This document shows positions 1-8,187 of a stretch of DNA of 22,215 bases, one piece after another (the stretch's first letter is position 1; the number at the start of each line of letters is the position of its first letter). This DNA comes from Bog-473 sp035947875. Its GTDB lineage: Bacteria; Actinomycetota; Acidimicrobiia; Acidimicrobiales; RAAP-2. The position numbers and the translations under genes are program-made. The stretch is from the NCBI GenBank assembly GCA_035947875.1, contig DASZJQ010000128.1:1-22215 (forward strand), in the 5' to 3' direction. Below the pieces are notes generated by a model that made no database searches, had not been told where the DNA came from, and saw nothing but the letters and a program-made list of their open reading frames with translations.

Positions 1-3000
1 TCCAGGCCGTGGTCCTGCAGCCGGGTCTGGTGGCGGGCCATGTCGTCGGGCACGTCGGGCTGGGCCAGCACGGCGCTCAGATCGAGCCCGATCGCCTTCC
101 AGTGCGCCACCGCCGCTTCGCTGTCGAGCAGATCGACCCGCCCGACGGCTTCTTCGAGGGTGCGCAGGCCGAGCGAGGCCAGCAGTTCGCGTACCTCCTC
201 GGCGATGTACTCGAAGAACGTCTGGACGAACTCCGGTTTGCCGGAGAACTTGGCCCGCAGCGTGGGGTTCTGGGTGGCGATGCCGACCGGACACGTATCG
301 AGGTGGCAGACCCGCATCATGATGCAGCCCGAGACCACCAGCGGCGCCGTGGCAAAGCCGAACTCCTCCGCCCCGAGCAGCGCGCCGATGATGACGTCGC
401 GGCCCGTCTTCAGCTGCCCGTCCACCTGGACCACGATCCGGTCACGCAATCCGTTGGCCAGCAGTGTCTGCTGGGTCTCGGCCAGGCCGATCTCCCAGGG
501 GATGCCGGCGTGCTTCAACGAGGTCAGCGGGGCCGCGCCGGTCCCGCCGTCGTGGCCCGAGATCAGCACCACGTCGGAGTGGGCCTTGGCCACCCCGGCG
601 GCCACCGTGCCGACGCCGACTTCGGCCACCAGTTTCACGTGGACCCGGGCCAGCGGATTGGCTGACTTGAGGTCGTGGATCAGCTGGGCGATGTCCTCGA
701 TGGAGTAGATGTCGTGGTGAGGCGGGGGCGAGATCAGCTCCACCCCCGGGGTGGAATTGCGCGTCTTGGCGATCCAGGGATGGACCTTCTTTCCCGGCAG
801 CTGCCCTCCCTCCCCGGGCTTGGCCCCCTGGGAGATCTTGATCTGCAGGTCGTCGGCGTTGACCAGGTACTCGCCGGTCACCCCGAAGCGGCCCGACGCC
901 ACCTGCTTGATGGCACTGCGGCGCAGGTCGCCGTTGGCGTCGGGGGTGTAGCGCTCGGCGTCCTCACCCCCCTCGCCGGTGTTCGACCGCCCACCGATCC
1001 GGTTCATGGCGATGGCCCGGGTCTCGTGCGCCTCGGCGGAGATGGAGCCGTAGGACATGGCCCCGGTGGAGAAGCGGGCCATGATGGCCGACGCCGGCTC
1101 GACCTCGTCGAGCGGGACGGGCCCGCCCTCGGCCACCCCCAGCCGCAGCAGGCCGCGCAGGGTGGCCAGTTGCTCGGCCTGACCGTCGACCGCGGCGGTG
1201 TACTCCTTGAAGATGCGGTACTGCTTCGATCGGGTGGCGTGCTGCAGCTTGAAGACCGTCTTGGGATTGAAGAGGTGGTACTCCCCCTCGCGCCTCCACT
1301 GGTACTCCCCACCGACCTCGAGCTCGCGGTGCGCCCGCTCGGTCGGCCGGGCCTCGTAGGCCATGCGGTGCCGGGTGGCCACCTCGGCTGCCAGCACGGA
1401 GAGGCCGATGCCGCCGATGCGGCTGGCCGTGCCGGTGAAGTACTCGTCGACCATGGCCGCATCGAGCCCGATGGCCTCGAAGACCTGGGCGCCCGTATAG
1501 GAGGCCACGGTGGAGACCCCCATCTTGGACATGACCTTGAGGACACCCTTGCAGGCCGCCTTCATGTAGTTGCGCCGGGCCTGGCGCGGCGACACGCCCT
1601 CGAGGAGGCCGCCGGCGATCATGTCGTCGATGCTGTCGAGCGCCAGGTACGGGTTGACGGCGGCGGCGCCGTATCCGATGAGCAGCGCCATGTGGTGCAC
1701 CTCGCGGGCGTCGCCGGTCTCGACCACCAGGCCGACCTGGGTCCGCGTCTTCTCCCGCACCAGGTGATGGTGCACGGCCGAGACCAACAACAGCGAAGGG
1801 ATCGGGGCCCACTCCTCGGTGGCGTTGCGGTCCGAGAGCACGATGAGGTTCGCTCCCCCGGCGATGGCCTCGGACACCCGGCGCCGCACCACTTCGATGG
1901 CGCGAGCCAGGGCCTCGCCGCCGGCGGCGGTGGCCGCGCCGGCCTTCCCGGCCTCACCCACCTCGAACAGGCCGTCGATGGCGAAGGCCGCAAAGCCGGG
2001 CGTCTCTCCCTGCTCGTTGACGTAGAGCAACTTGGCCAGGTCGTCGCGGTCGATCACCGGCTGGGGCAGCAGGATCTGCCGGCAACTCCCGGGCCGGGCG
2101 TGCAGCAGGTTGCCCTCGGGCCCGATGGTGGCCCCAAGGGAGGTGACCAGCTCTTCGCGGATGGCGTCGAGGGGCGGGTTGGTCACCTGGGCGAAGAGCT
2201 GGGTGAAGTAGTCGTAGAGCATGCGGGAGCGGTCCGACAGCACGGCGATGGAGGCATCCGAACCCATGGAGCCCAGGGGCTCACCACCCGTCTGGGCCAT
2301 GGGGGCGAGGATCACCCGCAGCTCCTCGGTGGTGTACCCGAAGAGCCGCTGCTGGGTCACCACGCGGCCGTGCTGGGGGGTGAGCATGGTCCGGGCCGGC
2401 AACTCGCTGAGCGAGATCTGGTCGTCGGCCAGCCACTCGCCGTAGGGGTGCTCGGCGGACAACTCGGCCTTGATCTCGTCATCGTCGACCAGGCGGCCCT
2501 TGGCCGTGTCGACCAGGAACATGCGCCCCGGTTGGAGGCGTCCCTTGCGCACGATGCGCTCGGGGGCGATGTCGAGCACCCCCACCTCCGAGGCCAGGAC
2601 GACCAGCCCGTCGTCAGTGACCCAGTAGCGGGCCGGGCGGAGGCCGTTCCGGTCGAGCACCGCGCCGACCACGGTGCCATCGGTGAAGCACACCGCGGCG
2701 GGCCCGTCCCAGGGTTCCATCAGCGAGGCGTGGTAGCGGTAGAAGGCCCGCCGTTCCGGGTCCATGGTGGCGTGGTTCTCCCACGCCTCGGGGATCATCA
2801 TGAGCACCGAGTGGGCCAGGGAGCGGCCGCCGAGGTGCAGCAGCTCGAGCACCTCGTCGAAGCTGGCCGAGTCACTCGCGCCGGGGGTACAGATCGGGTA
2901 GATGCGGTCCAGGTCCCCCTCGATGAGCGAGGTCGAGAGCAGTGCCTCCCGGGCCCGCATCCAGTTGCGGTTGCCGGCCACCGTGTTGATCTCGCCGTTG

Positions 3001-3719
3001 TGAGCGAGATAGCGGTACGGGTGGGCCAGGGGCCAGCTGGGGAAGGTGTTGGTGGAGAATCGCGAGTGCACCAGGGCCAGCCCTGACTCGAACGTCGGGT
3101 CGCGCAGGTCGGGGAAGAACTGGCGCAGTTGCTCGGAGGTCAGCATCCCCTTGTAGACCAACGTCCGGGCCGAGAGCGAGGGGAAGTAGACGCCGTCGAG
3201 CACGTGCTCGGACCGCTTGCGCAACACGAAGGCCATGCGCTCGAGGGCCATGGTGTCGCGGCTTTCGTCGACCGGAGTGACGAACACCTGCGCGATCTCG
3301 GGCATGGCCCCCAGCGCGGTGCGGCCCACACCCTCGGTCTGGATCGGCACCCCGCGCCATCCCAGCACGCGCAGTCCCTCCTCGGCGGCCAACGTCTCCA
3401 CCGTGCGCTTGGCCTTGTCGGCGTCGTCCTCGTCGGTGGGCAGGAAGACCATCCCGACCGCGTAGTGCCCGGCGTCGGGCAACTCGAAGCCCGCGTCACG
3501 CGCCGCGCCCACCAGGAAGCGGTGCGGCACCTGCACGAGTATGCCGGCCCCGTCTCCGGTCTCGACCTCGGCTCCCGAGGCGCCGCGATGGGCCAGCCGC
3601 TCGAGCACGGTCAGGCCCTTGTCCACGATGTCGTGGTCGGGCCGGCCCTGGAGGTCCGCAACCATGCCGACGCCGCAAGCGTCGTGTTCATATGACGCGT
3701 CGTAGAGGCCGGGTGCCAT
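1..3719 (-). CDS. gltB: Glutamate synthase large subunit (GOGAT alpha), C-terminus beyond left edge
   Basis: Makes glutamate from glutamine and 2-oxoglutarate together with the small subunit GltD, in the cytoplasm. The reading frame is open from ATG 3719 to the window edge (about 1,239 codons; the family is about 1,500). Residue 15 is the Cys of EHDACGVG, the class II amidotransferase nucleophile normally exposed by removal of a short propeptide. The amidotransferase domain covers roughly residues 15-420. The FMN/synthase domain carries PGEGGQLPG (about 970) and SGHDGGTGA (about 1055). The 3Fe-4S cysteines lie in CIMMRVCHLDTCPVG (C1132, C1138, C1143). The start is supported by AAGGA seven bases upstream. 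A TATTCT -10-like box on the minus strand (3794-3799) lies in the 108-bp divergent gap with thiO. gltD, if adjacent, is outside the window. Identification is firm; only the extreme C-terminus is unseen. Confidence 0.97.
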   Translation of the reverse strand, partial: MAPGLYDASYEHDACGVGMVADLQGRPDHDIVDKGLTVLERLAHRGASGAEVETGDGAGILVQVPHRFLVGAARDAGFELPDAGHYAVGMVFLPTDEDDADKAKRTVETLAAEEGLRVLGWRGVPIQTEGVGRTALGAMPEIAQVFVTPVDESRDTMALERMAFVLRKRSEHVLDGVYFPSLSARTLVYKGMLTSEQLRQFFPDLRDPTFESGLALVHSRFSTNTFPSWPLAHPYRYLAHNGEINTVAGNRNWMRAREALLSTSLIEGDLDRIYPICTPGASDSASFDEVLELLHLGGRSLAHSVLMMIPEAWENHATMDPERRAFYRYHASLMEPWDGPAAVCFTDGTVVGAVLDRNGLRPARYWVTDDGLVVLASEVGVLDIAPERIVRKGRLQPGRMFLVDTAKGRLVDDDEIKAELSAEHPYGEWLADDQISLSELPARTMLTPQHGRVVTQQRLFGYTTEELRVILAPMAQTGGEPLGSMGSDASIAVLSDRSRMLYDYFTQLFAQVTNPPLDAIREELVTSLGATIGPEGNLLHARPGSCRQILLPQPVIDRDDLAKLLYVNEQGETPGFAAFAIDGLFEVGEAGKAGAATAAGGEALARAIEVVRRRVSEAIAGGANLIVLSDRNATEEWAPIPSLLLVSAVHHHLVREKTRTQVGLVVETGDAREVHHMALLIGYGAAAVNPYLALDSIDDMIAGGLLEGVSPRQARRNYMKAACKGVLKVMSKMGVSTVASYTGAQVFEAIGLDAAMVDEYFTGTASRIGGIGLSVLAAEVATRHRMAYEARPTERAHRELEVGGEYQWRREGEYHLFNPKTVFKLQHATRSKQYRIFKEYTAAVDGQAEQLATLRGLLRLGVAEGGPVPLDEVEPASAIMARFSTGAMSYGSISAEAHETRAIAMNRIGGRSNTGEGGEDAERYTPDANGDLRRSAIKQVASGRFGVTGEYLVNADDLQIKISQGAKPGEGGQLPGKKVHPWIAKTRNSTPGVELISPPPHHDIYSIEDIAQLIHDLKSANPLARVHVKLVAEVGVGTVAAGVAKAHSDVVLISGHDGGTGAAPLTSLKHAGIPWEIGLAETQQTLLANGLRDRIVVQVDGQLKTGRDVIIGALLGAEEFGFATAPLVVSGCIMMRVCHLDTCPVGIATQNPTLRAKFSGKPEFVQTFFEYIAEEVRELLASLGLRTLEEAVGRVDLLDSEAAVAHWKAIGLDLSAVLAQPDVPDDMARHQTRLQDHGL

Positions 3720-3814
3720 CGTCGTCCTTAGAAAAAAGAGGGGGGAAACCGAACGTACGACCGGGACGGCGCTGGCCCAGAAGTGGAAAGAAAAGAATAC
3801 ACGACCAGCCCTCC

Positions 3815-3820
3815 TAGGCT
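3815..3820 (+). promoter_or_regulatory. -10-like hexamer for a leaderless thiO transcript
   Basis: TAGGCT matches TANNNT and ends seven bases before GTG 3828, so transcription would begin on or next to the start codon. No purine-rich ribosome binding site precedes that GTG. This box is the main reason for preferring 3828 over the in-frame GTG at 3783, which would put the promoter inside the gene. Confidence 0.55.
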
Positions 3821-3827
3821 GATCAAT

Positions 3828-4898
3828 GTGGTCGATCGGGTCCTGGTGGTGGGTGGCGGCGTCATCGGGCTCTCCAGTGCCTACAAGCTGGCCCAGGCGG
3901 GCCACGGGGTCACCCTGGTCTCCCCCGTTCCGGGCCGGGACGGTGCCTCCTGGGTGGCGGCCGGGATGTTGGCCCCGGTCACCGAGGCCCAATTCGGTGA
4001 AGCGGCGCTCACCTCCCTCCTCCTGGCCGGCGTCGCCCTCTGGAAGGATTTCGCCACGGGCCTCGAGCACGACTCCGGGCTCGACATCGGATTCGACCAG
4101 TCCGGCACGCTCACCGTGGCGGTGGACGCGTCGGACCGGGCCGCCCTCGACGACCTGCTGGCGTACCAGCACGCGCTGGGGTGCGTGGCCCACCGCCGTT
4201 CGGCCACGCAGTGCCGGGCGCTGGTGCCCTCGCTGACCCCCGCGCTGCGCGGTGGGATCGACGTCCCGGGCGACCACCAGGTCGACAACCGTGCTCTGCT
4301 GGGCGCGCTGGTCGTGGCCTGTCACCGCGCCGGGGTGGAGATGATCGAGGACTCGGTGGGCGCGTTGGGCCCCGGTCCATCAGTCAGCCTGCGGGGGGGC
4401 GCAACGGTGTCGGGCGATAGCGTCCTGCTGGCGGCCGGCGCCGCCACGGCGGCGATCGGCGGCCTGACCGGCGCCGGGCTGCCACCCATCCGCCCGGTCA
4501 AGGGCCACATCGTCCGGCTGGGCGCCACCGGGCCGGCTCCCGCCCTGTCGCGCACCGTGCGGGCGCTGGTGCACGGCCGCTCGATCTACCTCGTCCCCAG
4601 GCGGGACGGGTCGGTGGTGGTCGGGGCCACCATGGAGGAGAAGGGAATGGACACGTCGGTCCAAGCCGGTGCCGTCCACCAATTGCTCGATGACGCCCGC
4701 ACCGTGGTCCCGGGCATCGACGAGCTCGTCCTCCTCGAGGCCCAGGCCGGCCTGCGCCCGGCGACACCCGACAACGCGCCCATCGTCGGGTGGACCGAGC
4801 TGCCGGGGGTGGCCGTGGCCACCGGTCACTACCGCAACGGGATCCTGCTGGCCCCGTTCACGGCGAGCGCCGTGGTGGACCTGCTGGCCAGGCCGTGA
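3828..4898 (+). CDS. thiO: Glycine oxidase ThiO (FAD-dependent)
   Basis: Predicted flavoenzyme that oxidises glycine to iminoglycine for the thiamine thiazole ring. The 356-residue product matches the family size. The N-terminal Rossmann motif VVGGGVIGLS (GGGVIG at residues 9-14) binds FAD. The C-terminus carries GLRPATPDNAPIVG and GHYRNGILLAP, the ThiO signature with the carboxylate-binding Arg in GLRP. An upstream in-frame GTG at 3783 would add 15 residues (MERKEYTTSPPRLIN) ahead of the beta strand that starts the Rossmann fold; this looks spurious. The stop overlaps the thiS start as GTGA, so the two genes are translationally coupled. No TPP riboswitch was recognised upstream. Confidence 0.9.
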   Translation: MVDRVLVVGGGVIGLSSAYKLAQAGHGVTLVSPVPGRDGASWVAAGMLAPVTEAQFGEAALTSLLLAGVALWKDFATGLEHDSGLDIGFDQSGTLTVAVDASDRAALDDLLAYQHALGCVAHRRSATQCRALVPSLTPALRGGIDVPGDHQVDNRALLGALVVACHRAGVEMIEDSVGALGPGPSVSLRGGATVSGDSVLLAAGAATAAIGGLTGAGLPPIRPVKGHIVRLGATGPAPALSRTVRALVHGRSIYLVPRRDGSVVVGATMEEKGMDTSVQAGAVHQLLDDARTVVPGIDELVLLEAQAGLRPATPDNAPIVGWTELPGVAVATGHYRNGILLAPFTASAVVDLLARP

Positions 4899-5119
4899 AC
4901 CAGCTGAACCAGCTCACCGTCGTGGTCAACGGCGATCGGCTCACCGTGGCCCCGGGTAGCACCGTCGCCGACGTGGTGGCCCTGCTGACCGACGGCGCGG
5001 AGGCCAAGGGGATCGCCGTGGCGGTGGACCGGGCCGTGGTCCCCCGCTCCGAGTGGCCCAGCACCCTGGTCCGGGCCGGCAGCCAGGTCGAGGTGGTCAC
5101 GGCGGCGGCGGGTGGCTGA
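4895..5119 (+). CDS. thiS: Sulfur-carrier protein ThiS
   Basis: Small ubiquitin-like sulfur carrier for thiamine thiazole synthesis. In the family the C-terminal glycine is adenylated, then thiocarboxylated, and delivers sulfur to ThiG. The product is 74 residues, typical for ThiS. It begins MNQLNQLTVVVNGD, contains a conserved-looking AVDRAVVPRSEW segment, and ends in the required Gly-Gly. Start GTG 4895 overlaps the thiO stop by four bases. The usual next gene, thiG, is missing: the following gene is a patatin-like lipase with its own promoter-like box, so ThiG and ThiF-type partners must be encoded elsewhere. Confidence 0.88.
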   Translation: MNQLNQLTVVVNGDRLTVAPGSTVADVVALLTDGAEAKGIAVAVDRAVVPRSEWPSTLVRAGSQVEVVTAAAGG

Positions 5120-5138
5120 CAGTGGTGCCCGGCGATGC

Positions 5139-5144
5139 CAGACT
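5139..5144 (+). promoter_or_regulatory. -10-like hexamer before patatin gene
   Basis: CAGACT keeps the two most conserved -10 positions (A2, T6) and lies seven bases before ATG 5152. There is no Shine-Dalgarno in the 32-bp gap after thiS, which suggests an independent leaderless transcript. Confidence 0.45.
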
Positions 5145-5151
5145 CGGGGCC

Positions 5152-6612
5152 ATGACTGAGGGAACGGTCGGCCCCACCGCGTTCGTGCTGGCCGGCGGCG
5201 GGACCAAGGGGTCCTTCGAGGCCGGCGCGCTGCAGTACCTGGTCGGGATGGAGCGCATCACCCCCGACATCGTGACCGCCACGTCCGCCGGCGCCATCGC
5301 CGCCACCGTGCTGGCCCAGGCGCGCACCCACGCCGAGTTCGCCCAACGGGTGCAGGAGATCGAGGACGACATCGTGGCCATGACCCGACCCGAGCACGTC
5401 TTCGGTGAGCAGGCCTGGTTGCGCGCGCTCAAGGGGACGGCCCTCGGGCGCTCGGTCCAGTTCGCGGTCACCCAGGGGACGCCCCTTCCCCCGACCTTGA
5501 ACGAGGCCATGCCGGGCTACGGGATCGACATACCGATCGGTGGCACGCCGTCGCCGCGGGCCCAGCGCCGAGCCGCCCGCAAACTCCGGCGCCAGCGCCA
5601 TCGCCGCATGTTCCGCCTGGCCGCCGGGGCGGTGCACCGTCTGCCCCGGGCCCGCCGGCTGGTCCGCACCAGCGGGAGCTCCGTGCTCACCCTCGAGCCC
5701 CTGGCCGACGCGCTGCGCCACGGCGGTCAGAGTGGGATCCGCCCGGTCGACCGGGCCCTCGTCGCCCGGCCCGGTCTGGAACTGCGCCTGGCCGTGGTCG
5801 CCCTGCGGGCCGGTGTCCTGCGCTACGTGACCGAGGCCGGCGCCATCGTCGAAGAGGACGCCCGCACGCCGGCTCCCGGACCGGCCGCCGGTCCGGTTGA
5901 TCTGGTCGAGGGCGCATTGGCGTCCGCCAGCGTGCCCCTGGTCTTCCCACCCCGCCACCTGGCCGACGACGACTACGTCGACGGCGGGGTGCTCCAGATC
6001 ATTCCGGTGCGCGCCGCCGTGCAACTCGGGGCCACCCGCATCATCGCCGTGGTCGCCATGCCGCTCCAGACACCCCGGGAAGAGCGGAACTTCACCGAGA
6101 GCCAGGCGGCCCAGGTCGGGATTCGCGCCATGGGCGTGATCGGCATGGCCGAACGTCAGCGCGAGAACCTGGCCACCGTGCTGCCCGAAGGGGTGACCCT
6201 GACCACCATCGATCCCATCGTCGACGTCGTCGGCCTCTTCGAGGTCCAGCCCGGACTCCTGCGCATCAACAAGGACTACGGATGGCTCCGGGCGGCCGAC
6301 ATCCTGGCGACGGGCGACCCCACCCTGGTGGCCGACATGGCGGCCCAGACCCATCACCTCATCGGAGCCCGCCTGCAGGCGTGGCACCTGGAGGAATCTC
6401 TGTGGACGGCGCCCTCGGCCGGCGCCCAGGCCGATGCCGGCACGCTGGCGCTGCTGCGCCAGCTGAAGCACGAGATCGCCCGGGTGATCGAACGTCGCAA
6501 GCAGTTGGGCTTCCCGGTGCCCGATGGCTGTGAAGCGTGGTGGTCGGACTTCGAAACCCACAGCGGTCAGCGGCCGCCCAACCTCCCGGGCTGCCCCGAG
6601 CCCCTGCCCTGA
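5152..6612 (+). CDS. Patatin-like phospholipase / acyl hydrolase
   Basis: Predicted serine-aspartate dyad lipase, 486 residues. The oxyanion-hole motif AGGGTKG is at residues 14-20. The nucleophile is S45 in ATSAG, where the usual first Gly of GXSXG is Ala. The catalytic Asp is D277 in YVDGG. Between the two lies an unusual, very Arg-rich stretch (about residues 135-175) that could contact acidic lipid headgroups or form a lid; this is inference. No signal peptide or membrane segment is seen, so a cytoplasmic enzyme acting at the inner membrane leaflet is likely. ATG 5152 was chosen because the FVLAGGG strand follows immediately and longer in-frame starts run into thiS. Substrate is unknown. 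Confidence 0.88.
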   Translation: MTEGTVGPTAFVLAGGGTKGSFEAGALQYLVGMERITPDIVTATSAGAIAATVLAQARTHAEFAQRVQEIEDDIVAMTRPEHVFGEQAWLRALKGTALGRSVQFAVTQGTPLPPTLNEAMPGYGIDIPIGGTPSPRAQRRAARKLRRQRHRRMFRLAAGAVHRLPRARRLVRTSGSSVLTLEPLADALRHGGQSGIRPVDRALVARPGLELRLAVVALRAGVLRYVTEAGAIVEEDARTPAPGPAAGPVDLVEGALASASVPLVFPPRHLADDDYVDGGVLQIIPVRAAVQLGATRIIAVVAMPLQTPREERNFTESQAAQVGIRAMGVIGMAERQRENLATVLPEGVTLTTIDPIVDVVGLFEVQPGLLRINKDYGWLRAADILATGDPTLVADMAAQTHHLIGARLQAWHLEESLWTAPSAGAQADAGTLALLRQLKHEIARVIERRKQLGFPVPDGCEAWWSDFETHSGQRPPNLPGCPEPLP

Positions 6613-6771
6613 ACCTCGCGCTCGAGTCCGGGCCCGGTCCGGGTCTGGGGTCGGGGCCATTCCGGGGTCGACGCCAGCCGACGTCTGCGTTGCGGTCTCC
6701 GTCATCGCCAACGCTCAACCTCGTGCCTGGGTTGCCCCGAACTGTGGAAAGACTCCTCCGATCGACCATGC

Positions 6772-6777
6772 CAGCAT
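6772..6777 (+). promoter_or_regulatory. -10-like hexamer before 51-residue gene
   Basis: CAGCAT (A2, T6) ends six bases before ATG 6784. No ribosome binding site is visible, so this is another candidate leaderless start. No convincing -35 box was found. Confidence 0.4.
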
Positions 6778-6783
6778 GGGGCC

Positions 6784-6939
6784 ATGGCCACCATCGAAGA
6801 ACTCCTGAGCGCGCTCGATGAGCGACTGCTCGACGCCATCGGCGGCAAGTCCACGCCCGAAGGGGTGGCCAAGCTGGCCGAAGCTCGGGCGTGGCTCACC
6901 AATCCGGATCAGCCGCACGGCAGCACCGTCACCTCCTGA
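6784..6939 (+). CDS. Small hypothetical protein, 51 residues
   Basis: Begins MATIEELLSALDERLLDAIGG and ends in TVTS. The first half reads as an amphipathic helix (EELLSALDERLLDAI), with a second likely helix through PEGVAKLAEARAWL. No known family was recognised. Support for it being real: a promoter-like CAGCAT box at leaderless spacing, mostly G/C third positions, and placement directly after the patatin gene. Its last 11 bases overlap the end of the oppositely oriented oxidase gene, so the two stop codons interlock tail to tail. It is shorter than many gene-calling cut-offs and could easily be missed. Confidence 0.6.
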   Translation: MATIEELLSALDERLLDAIGGKSTPEGVAKLAEARAWLTNPDQPHGSTVTS

Positions 6940-8107
6940 CCCGACCCGCGGCGGGTTCGCCAAAACGGGCCGGGCTGAGGGTGGACCAGAAGGCGGACAT
7001 GGCCCCGGCCGCGGTGCCGGCGATCTCTTCGGCCAGCAGTTTGGCGGTGTAGGGCCCGAGCAGGAGCCCACTGGCCCCGTGCCCCGTGGCCACCCAGACG
7101 TTTTCCCAGCCGGGGACGGTGCCGGCCACGGGGCGGTCGTCGGGTGAGGTCGGGCGGAGCCCGACCCGGGTCTCGAGGTACCGCGCGTCGGCCAGTCCCG
7201 GGGCCACGATGAGGCACTCCCGGAGGAGCTCGTGCAGCCCGACCGCGGTCACGCCGGCGTCGAAACCCGCCCCCACTTCGAAGGTCCCGCCGCAGGCCAC
7301 CCGTCCACCGGGCCAGGGCACCAGATAATGCGTCAGCAGTGGCTGGACAATGGGCCAGTTCTCGGTCGGATCCCGAACCCCCAGGTGCACGATCTGCCCC
7401 TTGGTGGGGACAATCGGCAATGGGCTGTTCAACCACTCCCCCATCGCCGCAGTCCAGGCCCCACCGGCCACGGCGAGGGCGCCGCAGCGCACGTCGTCGG
7501 CCCCCTCCACGTCAACCCGACCCACCGTGCTCCTTTGATCGCCTATCGATGCACCACTGACCCCGCGGACGGTTCCCGACACCAATTGCACACCGCGGGC
7601 CTGTGCGCCGCGCCGCAGGGCTTCGGCCAAACCACGACCATCAACCCGAGCGGCGCTGGTGCAGTGCAGCACCCGGTGCACCGAGCCCAGCGGCGGGAAG
7701 AGACCCTCCGCCGTGCTGGTCGTGATTTCCGAGACCGCATTGGCCGAGCGCGTGGTAACGAGGTCGGCAAAGGGCTGGAACCACCCGTCCTCGTGAGGCC
7801 TCAGACCGACCGAAAGCAGCCCGCAGCGGGCGTAACCGGTCCGACCAGTATCGATGCCCTCGGCGCCGAGCTGTGCCAACAGGGTCGGATAGTGGGCCCC
7901 CGCCCCGAGCGCGAACTCGAACGAGTCCCGATCGGCGTCGGCCGACGTGTCCGGGGACAAGATGCCCGCCCCGGCGTCCGTCGCCCGTCCGGGGAAGCCG
8001 GCGTCAACGACGGTCACCGACGCCCCGCCATCGGCCAACTCGAAGGCCAGCGAGAGCCCAACCAAACCTCCACCGACCACAGCCACATCGCAGTGCGTGG
8101 TGCCCAT
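6929..8107 (-). CDS. FAD-dependent oxidoreductase, DAO/ThiO-like (second paralogue)
   Basis: Predicted D-amino-acid-oxidase-fold flavoenzyme of 392 residues. The FAD-binding Rossmann motif AVVGGGLVGLSLAFEL follows the start directly. The C-terminus has GLRPTSPDDRPVAG and ATGHGASGLLLGPYTA, the layout of the family with the substrate-carboxylate Arg in GLRP. It differs from ThiO at 3828: the HYRNG motif is HGASG, so the substrate is probably another amino acid or imino acid rather than glycine (inference). Start ATG 8107 was preferred to an upstream in-frame start at 8143, which adds only an Arg-rich tail. It is divergent from the dehalogenase gene across 80 bp. Confidence 0.82.
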   Translation of the reverse strand: MGTTHCDVAVVGGGLVGLSLAFELADGGASVTVVDAGFPGRATDAGAGILSPDTSADADRDSFEFALGAGAHYPTLLAQLGAEGIDTGRTGYARCGLLSVGLRPHEDGWFQPFADLVTTRSANAVSEITTSTAEGLFPPLGSVHRVLHCTSAARVDGRGLAEALRRGAQARGVQLVSGTVRGVSGASIGDQRSTVGRVDVEGADDVRCGALAVAGGAWTAAMGEWLNSPLPIVPTKGQIVHLGVRDPTENWPIVQPLLTHYLVPWPGGRVACGGTFEVGAGFDAGVTAVGLHELLRECLIVAPGLADARYLETRVGLRPTSPDDRPVAGTVPGWENVWVATGHGASGLLLGPYTAKLLAEEIAGTAAGAMSAFWSTLSPARFGEPAAGRVRR

Positions 8108-8175
8108 GGCCGGGAGTAGATCAGGCCGGCGGCGAGGACGCAATCACTCGCGGCCCGATCCGAGCACGCTCGGGG

Positions 8176-8181
8176 CAGGAT
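8176..8181 (+). promoter_or_regulatory. -10-like hexamer before dehalogenase gene
   Basis: CAGGAT ends six bases before ATG 8188 with no Shine-Dalgarno in between. It keeps A2 and T6 of the -10 consensus. It sits in the 80-bp divergent gap with the FAD oxidase gene. Confidence 0.4.
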
Positions 8182-8187
8182 GGGCGG

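Noticed and set aside
675..3086. Plus-strand open frame of 803 codons
   Set aside because: It is antisense to gltB, whose protein carries all expected catalytic and cluster motifs. The plus-strand reading has no family features and arises from GC-rich codon usage.
3720..3827. TPP riboswitch before thiO
   Set aside because: The 108-bp gap with gltB lacks the conserved thi-box sequence (CTGAGA-type core), and the thiO transcript appears to be leaderless.
4858..6711. Minus-strand open frame of 617 codons
   Set aside because: It lies opposite thiS and the patatin gene, is His/Gly/Gln-rich and has no recognisable domain.
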